Below are positions 17,709-25,333 of a DNA stretch of 62,300 nucleotides, one piece after another. This DNA is from Candidatus Avimonas narfae. GTDB lineage: Bacteria; Bacillota; Clostridia; Oscillospirales; Acutalibacteraceae. The stretch lies in contig CAJFNR010000037.1 in NCBI GenBank assembly GCA_904395335.1, positions 1-62,300 of the forward strand. Direction: 5' to 3'. Below the pieces are notes generated by a model, which was not told the origin of the DNA, made no database searches, and saw only the letters and a program-made list of their open reading frames with translations. Each line of letters starts with the position of its first letter. The stretch's first letter is position 1. The position numbers and the translations under genes were made by a program.

Positions 17709-18329
17709 ATGCTGAACGGATTGTGGGCGGCGCTGATGTTGCTGGCGCTGGCAGCCGGGGCTGTCAACGGCCGCCTGCCGGAGGTAACAGCCGCTTTGCT
17801 GCAGGGCGGCGGAGCGGCCATCACGTTGGCGCTGACACTGGGCGGCGCCATGTGCCTGTGGGGAGGGCTGCTGCGCGTGGCGGAAAAAGGGGGGCTGACC
17901 CAGATGATCAGCCGCCTGCTGGCACCACTGATGCGGCTGCTTTTTCCGGGGCTGTCTCCAACCGGCCCGGCCTGCCGCGCGATTTTAATGAATATGGCAG
18001 CCAATTTCCTGGGATTGGGGAATGCGGCCACGCCCTTCGGACTGAAAGCCATGGAGGAGCTGCAAAAGGACAATCCCCATCCCGATTCCGCCACCCGCCA
18101 TATGGTGACCTTTGTGGTGCTCAACACTGCTTCTATTCAGCTTCTGCCCACCACGGTGGCCACGCTGCGGCTGCAGTATGGGTCGGCGCAGCCGCTGGAT
18201 ATCCTGCCGGCGGTATGGATGTCGTCGTTGCTGACCGCCTGTATCGGGTTGACGGCAGCAAGGGTCTATGCCTCTTTGTGGCGTCCCCGGCCTTATCTAC
18301 TTCACAGGCGGAAACGGGCGGAGGGATAG
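17709..18329 (+). CDS. spmA: spore maturation protein A
   Basis: 206-residue membrane protein with a nucleoside-recognition (Gate) domain: about five hydrophobic helices with the conserved NMAANFLGLGNAATPFGLKA motif and HMVTFVVLNTASIQLLPTTV. In Bacillus subtilis SpmA and SpmB are needed for proper spore core dehydration. The gene is followed after 2 bases by spmB. The dacB carboxypeptidase that precedes spmA in many genomes is absent here. Confidence 0.93.
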   Translation: MLNGLWAALMLLALAAGAVNGRLPEVTAALLQGGGAAITLALTLGGAMCLWGGLLRVAEKGGLTQMISRLLAPLMRLLFPGLSPTGPACRAILMNMAANFLGLGNAATPFGLKAMEELQKDNPHPDSATRHMVTFVVLNTASIQLLPTTVATLRLQYGSAQPLDILPAVWMSSLLTACIGLTAARVYASLWRPRPYLLHRRKRAEG

Positions 18330-18331
18330 AG

Positions 18332-18862
18332 ATGGATGTGGCGCGCTTGCTTTCCGTCTGGGCCGTACCGGTATTTGTGGCGGCCGTACTGGTAACAGCC
18401 CTGGTCCGTCGGGTACCTGTATTTGACGAATTTACAGTGGGAGCGGGGGAAGGGCTTCGCACCTGCGTGAAAATCCTGCCTTCCCTGGTGGCACTGATGA
18501 CAGCGGTTTCCATGCTGCAGGCGTCCGGTCTGCTGGAACAGGTCACTTCCTGGATTGCTCCGGCGGCAGAAAAAATTGGTCTGCCCGCTCCGGTGCTGCC
18601 TCTGGCCCTGATGCGTCCAGTGTCCGGTAGCGGTTCCCTGGCAGTGCTGGAAAATGTGTTTCGGCAGGTGGGGCCGGACAGCCTGGCGGGACAGGTGGCT
18701 TCCGTGATGCAGTCCTCCACGGAAACCACCTTTTATACCATCGCTGTGTATTACGGGGCGGTGGGGGTGAAGCGCACGCGGCATACACTGGCAGCGGCGG
18801 CCACCGCCGACGTGACGGGGGTGTTTCTGTCCGCACTGTCGGTGCGCCTGCTCCTTTCCTGA
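18332..18862 (+). CDS. spmB: spore maturation protein B
   Basis: 176-residue Gate-domain membrane protein, partner of SpmA. Recognised by FTVGAGEGLRTCVKILPSLV, LALMRPVSGSGSLAVLENVF and SSTETTFYTIAVYYGAVGVK. ATG 18332 follows GGAGGGATAGAG and lies 2 bases after the spmA stop; the frame is open far upstream but that part only shadows spmA. Confidence 0.93.
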   Translation: MDVARLLSVWAVPVFVAAVLVTALVRRVPVFDEFTVGAGEGLRTCVKILPSLVALMTAVSMLQASGLLEQVTSWIAPAAEKIGLPAPVLPLALMRPVSGSGSLAVLENVFRQVGPDSLAGQVASVMQSSTETTFYTIAVYYGAVGVKRTRHTLAAAATADVTGVFLSALSVRLLLS

Positions 18863-18893
18863 ATCACGATGCCGCCGAATAGAAAGGCAGGTC

Positions 18894-19310
18894 TTATTCG
18901 TCCTCCAGCAGCTGGATTTTTACCACACGGGGAATGCCGGCGGGATAGGTTTCCTGTACCGCTCCCGCAAAGGTAACGGAAATGGTATCACCCTCCGCAA
19001 AGTCCGACGGCTCTTTGTCCGTTCCCCGCCAGACCAGCTGGGTTTCGTCGGATATGGAGAGGGAAAACTGGCTGCGGAAATTGATATCGTTGACGGACAA
19101 TCCCTCCACCAGCCAATTGTTCCCGCGGATTTCCCGGATGGTGGCATAAAAAGTCTGCGTTTCGTCAGCGGAGGGAACTCCGTTATCCGAGAGATCGCCG
19201 GTTTGCGCGGGAGAATGTTGCCGTCCGAGCCAATATCCGGCAAAAGTGCCGGCGGCAGCGGCGAACAGCAAGGATGCGGCCAGGCAGACGATTTTGATCC
19301 CTTTTTTCAT
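18894..19310 (-). CDS. small exported/lipid-free membrane-anchored protein
   Basis: 138 residues. N-terminal hydrophobic segment (VCLAASLLFAAAAGTFAGYW) acts as signal or anchor; the rest is a soluble beta-rich domain (TFYATIREIRGNNWLVEGL, FSLSISDETQLVWRG, FAEGDTISVTFAGAVQETYP), which looks like the small OB-like DUF3221-type domain seen in Firmicutes. Function unknown. ATG 19310 follows GGGGGG; an in-frame ATG further up lies in the promoter region (TGGTACACT at about 19345). Confidence 0.7.
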   Translation of the reverse strand: MKKGIKIVCLAASLLFAAAAGTFAGYWLGRQHSPAQTGDLSDNGVPSADETQTFYATIREIRGNNWLVEGLSVNDINFRSQFSLSISDETQLVWRGTDKEPSDFAEGDTISVTFAGAVQETYPAGIPRVVKIQLLEDE

Positions 19311-19391
19311 GACAGTCCCCCCCTGCCTTTTTGGTACAGTGTACCACAACCGGTCCATGGGTGCAAGTGGCGCCGGGACAGGCGGCCTTTA

Positions 19392-19420
19392 TTGACGGTG
19401 TGGGTGCGCCGTGATAAAAT
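19392..19420 (+). promoter_or_regulatory. sigma-A promoter upstream of feoAB
   Basis: TTGACG (19392-19397), 17-bp spacer, TAAAAT (19415-19420). Confidence 0.6.
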
Positions 19421-19520
19421 AAACTGGTATTCTGTATGTTTTGCGACTGATCACGGCAAAGGCTGCGGGAAATCCCAGAATGGATATTCCGATGCAGCGA
19501 ATCCATAGATGATGAAGCCT

Positions 19521-19559
19521 CCCTGGGATATCTTTCCCACGTGGGAAGATATCCCAGGG
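19521..19559. repeat. near-perfect loopless palindrome
   Basis: CCCTGGGATATCTTTCCCAC is directly followed by GTGGGAAGATATCCCAGGG. The arms are complementary over their full length except for one extra T in the left arm. No T-run follows. It may be a hairpin in the feo leader RNA or a binding site for a dimeric protein. Confidence 0.8.
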
Positions 19560-19879
19560 AGTGAGACGGATGAACTGAGAACTGCGGTATTCAACCATAG
19601 GCATATCTCCAAAGCATATGTTTTCCCCTCTCAACAGCCTCGTTGTGGGTTAGCGCGCTCTTTATCATCTGTCCGGCAGGACAGGCTATCCTCTCAAGGG
19701 AAAAGCTTTCAGACGTTCATTGCCTGGATGGCGTATGAGAATGGCGTTTGTGGCTCGCGGCATGCGGCGTCGAGCAGAAGCGGTGGGAACCTTCCGGACA
19801 GCTTTCTGTGCGCCGGATGAAAAGAATAAGAACAGCAGTCTGACGATATCCGGGAAAAGGAAAGGATAGGGACCGGAAG

Positions 19880-20131
19880 ATGGCGAAAAAGACCGTCAAC
19901 GACATGAAAATCGGCGAACGGGCGGTGGTAACCGGACTAGGATGCTCCGGCGCCCTGCGCCGCCGCATCATCGATATGGGGATCACGCCTGGAGCGGTGG
20001 TGATCCTGCGCAAGGCGGCACCTATGGGCGATCCGTTGGAGATCAACGTGCGGGGGTATGAGTTGAGCATCCGCCGCTCCGAGGCAAAAGAGATTACGGT
20101 GGAAACCGAAGGGGAGGCGTCGGGCCGATGA
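19880..20131 (+). CDS. feoA: ferrous iron transport protein A
   Basis: 83-residue SH3-like cytosolic protein (MKIGERAVVTGLGCSGALRR, IDMGITPGAVVILRKAAPMG, EINVRGYELSIRRSEAKEI) that regulates or assists FeoB. Overlaps feoB by 4 bases, showing coupling. No FUR-type operator was recognised upstream. Confidence 0.92.
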   Translation: MAKKTVNDMKIGERAVVTGLGCSGALRRRIIDMGITPGAVVILRKAAPMGDPLEINVRGYELSIRRSEAKEITVETEGEASGR

Positions 20132-22290
20132 AGCGTACCGTTGCCCTGGCGGGGAATCCCAACTGCGGCAAGACCACACTGTTCAATGAGCTGACCGGCT
20201 CCAATCAGTACGTGGGCAACTGGCCCGGCGTCACGGTGGAGAAAAAGTCCGGACAGCTGAAGGGGCACCCGGATGTCTCGGTGGTGGATCTTCCGGGAAT
20301 TTATTCGCTTTCCCCGTATTCCGCGGAGGAGCTGGTGACCCGGAACTTTGTGCTGGAGGGAAACCCGGATGTCATTCTGGATGTGGTGGATGCCACCAAT
20401 ATCGAACGCAATCTGTACCTGACCTTACAGCTGGCGGAGCTGGGGCGTCCCATGGTGGTGGCGCTCAACATGATGGACATGCTGAAAAGCCGTGGGGTAT
20501 CCATCGACGTACAGAAGCTGGAGCATCTTCTGGGCCTACCGGTGGTACCGATCTCCGCCAGCCGTGGCAAGGGGATCCGGGAGCTGATTGAGCGCGCCGT
20601 TCAGGCCGCAGACCGCCGGGGCGAAGAACCCGCAGCTTTTGAGGAGCAGCGGCTGGCGGTGACGGCGGCGCGGCAATACCCAGGCAACCCGTACATACTC
20701 CATCAGCTCCACGACCGGCGGGAACATCACGGCGACGAATACCGATCCTCTCATGTCATCGACGAGATTTACAGCCCGGAAGTGATGGAGGCGCTGCTGC
20801 GTATTGAGGATATCATCGAGCCCACATGCCTGAAACGGCATATGGCACTGCGTTGGTCGGCGGTGAAAATCATCGACGACGACACTCCCACCATCGAGGC
20901 GCTGGAGCTTACCGACGGAGAAGCCCATCTCATCGACGAGATCGTGGAGGGATTGGAGGCCAAGCTGGGAGAGCGGGACATGATCATCGCCGATCAAAAA
21001 TACCGCTTTATTTGCCGGGTTTGTGAGCAGTGCCTGACCCGGGAAAAGGATCCGGGGGAGCTGACCATATCAGACCGGATCGACAAAATCGCCACTCACA
21101 AGGTGCTGGCGTTGCCGCTGTTCATCGGCATTATGCTGCTGGTCTTCTTTATTACCTTCGGCCCGCTGGGCACCTTTCTCACCGATGGCCTGGACGGGCT
21201 GATCAACAACCGTTTCGCTCCCTGGGTACGGGAAGGGCTGACGGCGGTGGGGGCCTCCCCCTGGGCGGTAAGCCTGGTATGCGACGGCATCATCACCGGT
21301 GTCGGTTCCATCGTGTCTTTCTTTCCTCAGATCCTGCTGCTGTTTTTCTTCCTTTCTATTCTGGAGGACAGCGGGTATATGGCGCGGGCCGCCTTCATTA
21401 TGGATAAGCTGCTCCACCGCACTGGTTTGTCGGGGCGTTCCTTTGTGCCCATGCTCATGGGCTTCGGCTGTTCAGTGCCCGGTGTGATGGCGGCCCGGAC
21501 GCTGGAAAACGAGCGGGACCGCCGGATGACCATCATGCTGACGCCCTTCATGTCTTGTTCCGCCAAAATGCCGGTGTACGCCCTGTTTATCGCGGCCTTT
21601 TTCCCGCGGTACCGGGGTCTGGTGGTGTTCGGCATCTATGTCACCGGCATCGTGGTGGCGGTGGTGTGCGCCATGATTCTGAAAAAAACTGTGCTCAAGG
21701 GGGGGCATGCCCCTTTTGTCATGGAACTGCCTCCTTATCGGCTGCCCACAGTCAAAACACTGGGGATGCACCTGTACGAGCGGGTGAAGGATTTTGCCGT
21801 CCGGGCGGGCACCATTCTGGTGGCGGCTTCGGTGGTGGTCTGGTTCCTGCAGTCCTTTGACAGTCATTTGCAGATGCTGCCGGCCGGCCATACGGAGGAA
21901 AGCCTGCTGGCGGGCCTTGGGAAGATCATCGCCCCGATTTTTACTCCTTTGGGCTTCGGCTTCTGGCAGGCCGCTGTGGCGCTGTTGTCCGGGTTTGTGG
22001 CCAAGGAGGCGGTGGTGGGAACGCTAACCATCCTGTACAACCCTGTCAGTGACGCCGCCATGTCCGCGGCGCTGCAAAGCGTGTTTACTCCGGTGGCGGC
22101 GCTGGCCTTTATGGTGTTTGTGCTGCTGTACATGCCCTGCGTGGCGGCGTTCTCTGCCATCCGCCGGGAAATGAATTCCTGGAAGTGGGCGGTGGGCACG
22201 GTGACGTTCCAGACAGTTGTGGCTTGGGTGGTTTCGTTCATGGTGTACCAGTTTGGCACGCTGGCGGTGAATCTGGCCGGGCTGCTGTAG
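20128..22290 (+). CDS. feoB: ferrous iron transporter B
   Basis: 720 residues, of normal length. The N-terminal G domain has GNPNCGKTTLFN (G1), VDLPGIYSL (G3) and NMMD (G4), followed by the helical GDI-like spacer and the C-terminal membrane domain with two Gate motifs (LPLFIGIMLLVFFITFG; SGFVAKEAVVGTLTILYN). It imports Fe2+ under anaerobic conditions. Cotranscribed with feoA. The Cys-rich FeoB-associated protein often found beside feoB is not here but at 47845-48036. Confidence 0.96.
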   Translation: MKRTVALAGNPNCGKTTLFNELTGSNQYVGNWPGVTVEKKSGQLKGHPDVSVVDLPGIYSLSPYSAEELVTRNFVLEGNPDVILDVVDATNIERNLYLTLQLAELGRPMVVALNMMDMLKSRGVSIDVQKLEHLLGLPVVPISASRGKGIRELIERAVQAADRRGEEPAAFEEQRLAVTAARQYPGNPYILHQLHDRREHHGDEYRSSHVIDEIYSPEVMEALLRIEDIIEPTCLKRHMALRWSAVKIIDDDTPTIEALELTDGEAHLIDEIVEGLEAKLGERDMIIADQKYRFICRVCEQCLTREKDPGELTISDRIDKIATHKVLALPLFIGIMLLVFFITFGPLGTFLTDGLDGLINNRFAPWVREGLTAVGASPWAVSLVCDGIITGVGSIVSFFPQILLLFFFLSILEDSGYMARAAFIMDKLLHRTGLSGRSFVPMLMGFGCSVPGVMAARTLENERDRRMTIMLTPFMSCSAKMPVYALFIAAFFPRYRGLVVFGIYVTGIVVAVVCAMILKKTVLKGGHAPFVMELPPYRLPTVKTLGMHLYERVKDFAVRAGTILVAASVVVWFLQSFDSHLQMLPAGHTEESLLAGLGKIIAPIFTPLGFGFWQAAVALLSGFVAKEAVVGTLTILYNPVSDAAMSAALQSVFTPVAALAFMVFVLLYMPCVAAFSAIRREMNSWKWAVGTVTFQTVVAWVVSFMVYQFGTLAVNLAGLL

Positions 22291-22305
22291 AGAAAGGGTG
22301 TCGAG

Positions 22306-22821
22306 ATGAAGGATACGGAAGTGTTTGAGCCGGTGGTGTCACCGGGACAGGTGGAAACGGTGGCGGCGCTGGCGGCGGAAATTTGGCGGGAGCATTATGA
22401 AGGAATCTTGTCTCCGGATCAGATCGAATATATGGTGGAGCAGTTCCAGAGCGCGTCTGCTGTTGACCGTCAGATAATGGAAGAAGGCTATCGTTATTGG
22501 CTGATAAAGGCGGACGGACAGGAGGCGGGCTACTATGGCGCCTGTCCGGGGGAAGGCGGCCTTTTCCTCAGCAAGCTGTATATCCGCAGGGTCTTCCGCG
22601 GCAGACGGCTGGCTTCCGCTGCCATAGAGCGGTGCCGAGAGTGGTGCCGCCGGGAGGGATACCCTCACATCTGCCTGACAGTCAATAAGGAGAACCGGGA
22701 TTCCATCGCGGTGTACCGGCACCTGGGATTTGAAAAGGTGCGGGACCAGGTGGCGGATATCGGCGGGGGCTACGTCATGGACGACTATGTGATGCAGCTG
22801 CCAGTTCCGCCGGAAGGATAA
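22306..22821 (+). CDS. GNAT-family N-acetyltransferase
   Basis: 171 residues. The acetyl-CoA-binding core is clear: LFLSKLYIRRVFRGRRLASAAI (motif A, R-x-x-x-R-G-R-R variant) and NKENRDSIAVYRHLGFEKVR (motif B). Substrate unknown; small-molecule or protein N-acetylation is possible. Starts 15 bases after feoB with a weak site AAAGGGTGTCGAG. Confidence 0.85.
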   Translation: MKDTEVFEPVVSPGQVETVAALAAEIWREHYEGILSPDQIEYMVEQFQSASAVDRQIMEEGYRYWLIKADGQEAGYYGACPGEGGLFLSKLYIRRVFRGRRLASAAIERCREWCRREGYPHICLTVNKENRDSIAVYRHLGFEKVRDQVADIGGGYVMDDYVMQLPVPPEG

Positions 22822-22992
22822 TGGGACGACAGATGCACGGGAACACACGGTGGTAAAAGCGGAATGCCTCCTCCGGCGGAGCGAATAAGCCGGATATCCA
22901 TCGCGTGAGCCGAAGTGTTTTCCTTTGCCCACCGGCGATGCCTCCGGGATGCATCGAAGGCCGGCATGATGTGTACGGATAGGAGTTGGAAA

Positions 22993-23571
22993 ATGATTCG
23001 GTACCGGCAGGTGGACAAGACCTTTTTTCCACTATACGACCGCATCCCCATGCGAGTCCAGGTGACGGCGCAGTACAAGGTTGAGAAGCTCCGGCGCGGG
23101 CTGGGGGGCTTCGTCCTGGTGGAAACGCCAGTAAAACCGTATGTTAAGGATTTCACGGCAGGAGAGGGCGAAAGGGCGGAACAGTGGGAAAAACGGTTTG
23201 ATCTTTCGCACTGGGCTTTCTTCATGGCGTTTGACGGGGAGCATCCCGTCGGCGCCGCTGCAGTGGCCTCCCGGACCGAAGGGGTTCAGATGCTTGCCGG
23301 CCGGGACGACCTGGCCGTGCTGTGGGATATTCGGGTGGAGGATGCCTGCAAAAGGCAGGGGGTTGGTCAAAAGCTGTTCGACATGGCGGTGAACTGGTCC
23401 CGGGATCAAGGTCTGGTCCAGATAAAGATTGAATGCCAAAACAACAATATCCCAGCGATCCAATTTTATCACAAGCAGGGAGCGGTTCTCTCAGCCATAG
23501 ACGAATACGCTTATTACACAGAGCCGGAATACCGGCAGGAAACCCAGCTGATCTGGTATCTAGATCTGTAA
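22993..23571 (+). CDS. GNAT-family N-acetyltransferase, streptothricin-acetyltransferase-like
   Basis: 192 residues. N-terminal part is poorly conserved; the C-terminal GNAT core has LAVLWDIRVEDACKRQGVGQ and IKIECQNNNIPAIQFYHKQG, a combination (ECQNNN..A..FY) seen in the SatA/YyaR-type streptothricin acetyltransferases and their general relatives. Antibiotic resistance is not shown by sequence alone. ATG 22993 follows TAGGAGTTGGAA; the frame is open further up in the 171-base gap without a site. Confidence 0.75.
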   Translation: MIRYRQVDKTFFPLYDRIPMRVQVTAQYKVEKLRRGLGGFVLVETPVKPYVKDFTAGEGERAEQWEKRFDLSHWAFFMAFDGEHPVGAAAVASRTEGVQMLAGRDDLAVLWDIRVEDACKRQGVGQKLFDMAVNWSRDQGLVQIKIECQNNNIPAIQFYHKQGAVLSAIDEYAYYTEPEYRQETQLIWYLDL

Positions 23572-23663
23572 ATTCGCGCGTTTCCCGGATGGGCGGATTC
23601 AGACGTTGCTGGGATATTGCTGTACGGCCACGCCCTGTAAAGGCACTGTATAAATCGACACAA

Positions 23664-23699
23664 AAGAACCCCGCCGGATATCCGGCGAGGTTCTTTTTA
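23664..23699. terminator. bidirectional terminator
   Basis: Near-perfect inverted repeat AAGAACC(C)CGCCGGAT / ATCCGGCG(A)GGTTCTT with TTTTTAT on the plus side and TTTTG on the minus side. It separates the convergent acetyltransferase and repeat-protein genes. Confidence 0.9.
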
Positions 23700-23709
23700 T
23701 CGGCAGGGA

Positions 23710-24825
23710 TTATGAATGAAATTGGCTCATGGCCTCTTCCAGAGCCTCCTCCACCCGTTCCTGAATTTCATCACCCAAATCGTCCAGGTCCAGATCGGAC
23801 AGTGCATCCGCTACCGCGGCTTCCACGGTGTCGTTGATGATGTCCCCGATGTCCCCGATGCCGCCCCAATGGTGGTAAGCGGGGCGGGACTGTGGCGGAG
23901 TACTGAACGACGGCTGCGGTAACGCCGAGGCCCAAGGCAGATTGTTCAGATAGTCCATCAGCATGGCGGCCATACCGCCCAGCCGCTGCATATCCCACGG
24001 CCAGGTACCGGGATCCGTTCCGATGGTTCCCTCCGGAATGCGCTGAAGCCCCAGCGGCTCGCTTATCCAGCCGCGCTTTACCGCGTTGTCGTATATGCCG
24101 TTATATGCGTCCAGGAAGGGGAGCAGGCAAGGTGTCATGTTCCCGCAGACGGCGGTGGAACGGATGCAGTCCAGCAGCGCGACGGCTTGTTTCCACTCCT
24201 CCTGTTCTTCCTCCGACGGGGCCGGAACAGCCTCAGCGGGGAGGTCGTGAGGAACCGAAGCGAGCATATTCATCAGCAGGGCCGCCATACCTCCTACTCT
24301 CTTGAGGTCGGCGCTGTGGGTGTTTGCCGAGGTGCCCAGGCCCTCCGGGACGCGGGTGATGCCCAGGGACTGACGAATCCACCCCTTGCCCATGGCGGTA
24401 TCATAGATACCGTTGTAGGCGTCGATGAAAGGAAACAGCGCGCAGACCAGCCCCCCGTGGATAGCGGTGGAGCGGATGCGGTCCAGAATAGCGATGGATT
24501 GCCGGATTCCCACTGCGCGGACAATATCCTGCCGGGAAACAGCAGGTTCTGCCGCGGCCGGTGCCGGAGCAACCTCCGGAGGAGCGGGAACGGCGGGAAC
24601 GGTGGAAACGGTGGGTATGGACGAATCCGAAGAGGCCGGATGGATAGTTTCATGGATTTCATTCATAACAGTGTCCTCCTTTTTCATAACCGGCGGACAC
24701 GTCAGGCAAATGGTGTCAGGGCCCGCCCAGCGTGCCCTACCTTTTTTTACCAAACCCTTTGCGCGGCGCAAATAGGTCGGCTCGTAATCATTGCCCAAGG
24801 AATCTGTCACTCGAACGTTTTTCGT
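23710..24825 (-). CDS. two-repeat protein of unknown function with CxxCPP N-terminal box
   Basis: About 371 residues from the likely start. Residues 1-45 hold a compact box (VTDSLGNDYEPTYLRRAKGL, then GRARWAGPDTICLTCPP) seen at the N-termini of assorted Clostridium-class proteins. A Pro/Ala linker leads to two tandem repeats of about 85 residues sharing LD.IRSTA, PF.DAYNGIYD, GW...LG..R.PEG and GGMAA.LM, and the tail is an acidic amphipathic helix (about the last 45 residues). No catalytic motif, signal or membrane segment is seen. Start: GTG 24810 lacks a ribosome site, whereas GGGGGAGG is 9 bases before an in-frame ACG (24825) where an ATG would be expected. A second strong site (AAGGAGGACACTGTT) precedes an internal ATG at 24666, so a shorter product is likely too. 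Confidence 0.6.
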   Translation of the reverse strand, partial: TKNVRVTDSLGNDYEPTYLRRAKGLVKKGRARWAGPDTICLTCPPVMKKEDTVMNEIHETIHPASSDSSIPTVSTVPAVPAPPEVAPAPAAAEPAVSRQDIVRAVGIRQSIAILDRIRSTAIHGGLVCALFPFIDAYNGIYDTAMGKGWIRQSLGITRVPEGLGTSANTHSADLKRVGGMAALLMNMLASVPHDLPAEAVPAPSEEEQEEWKQAVALLDCIRSTAVCGNMTPCLLPFLDAYNGIYDNAVKRGWISEPLGLQRIPEGTIGTDPGTWPWDMQRLGGMAAMLMDYLNNLPWASALPQPSFSTPPQSRPAYHHWGGIGDIGDIINDTVEAAVADALSDLDLDDLGDEIQERVEEALEEAMSQFHS

Positions 24826-24877
24826 AATGGGTGTCCTCCCCCTGACAGAATGTATTCCGTATGCGCTGTTTTTTCAT
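24788..24877 (-). other. overlapping upstream mini-ORF in a duplicated leader
   Basis: ATG 24877 with GGGGAAGG 8 bases upstream opens a 29-codon frame ending inside the start of the repeat protein, in another frame. Its start context, CACCCATTATGAAAAAAC, is nearly the same as CACCCATTACGAAAAACG 52 bases later, so the leader seems to be duplicated with the second ATG changed to ACG. Confidence 0.4.
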
Positions 24878-24906
24878 AATGGGTGCCTTCCCCTGCATAC
24901 ACTTTT

Positions 24907-24934
24907 ATTATAGTAAAAACAGAGGAAGAGTCAA
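24907..24934 (-). promoter_or_regulatory. sigma-A promoter of the repeat protein
   Basis: Minus strand TTGACT (24934-24929), 16-bp spacer, TATAAT (24912-24907). Transcription would start near 24900, upstream of both duplicated start contexts. Confidence 0.75.
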
Positions 24935-25333
24935 CGTCCGAAATGGCCAAAAGCTAGGCCGGGCTAATGCGCAAAAAGCACAAAAGAAAGTGGAAAATTC
25001 ACAAAAATGAAGATGAAACGCTCAATAAAAAAGGGGCGGCACCGTTCGAGCAGTTTTTTCTTTTGCAGGCCGTATACTGATTAGGCTTGCGGTCGGACAA
25101 GGTGACGGGAAAAACGCCCATGCGATCACACAATAGAACGGAGGAAAAAGGTTGTACAGAGAAAACAAGTTAAATCTGTGTAAATTAAACGATAGTTTAC
25201 GGAAAAGACGAAATTCGTTATAAGAAAATATACAAAACAACTTGCAGACAGATGAAAGAATTGGTAGAATGAAATTGTTCCCGGCAGTAGGCGGCCGCCG
25301 GCCGGGCAAGGATCAGGAAAGGAGGCGCCTCTT
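24935..25333. other. intergenic region before the glycogen operon
   Basis: AT-rich spacer of about 400 bases between divergent genes. Besides the glgB promoter near its right end I see no ORF with a ribosome site and no strong hairpin. Confidence 0.5.
25242..25270 (+). promoter_or_regulatory. sigma-A promoter of the glycogen operon
   Basis: TTGCAG (25242-25247), 17-bp spacer, TAGAAT (25265-25270), 64 bases before glgB. Confidence 0.7.

Larger units (their letters stand above)
19311..19879. other. divergent intergenic region; long feoAB leader
   Basis: 569 bases without a credible gene. It holds an extended -10 (TGGTACACT) for the leftward gene, a rightward promoter at 19392-19420, a stem GCCGTGAT/ATCACGGC (19408-19415/19450-19457), a 39-base near-perfect palindrome at 19521-19559 and a hairpin CTGTCC/GGACAG near 19670-19685. 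The feoA start is about 450 bases downstream of the promoter, so the transcript has an unusually long structured 5' end. A 103-codon frame at 19509-19820 has no ribosome site or family resemblance. Confidence 0.5.

Noticed and set aside
19509-19820. 103-codon plus-strand frame in the feoAB leader
   Set aside because: No ribosome site, begins inside the palindrome region and lacks any familiar pattern.
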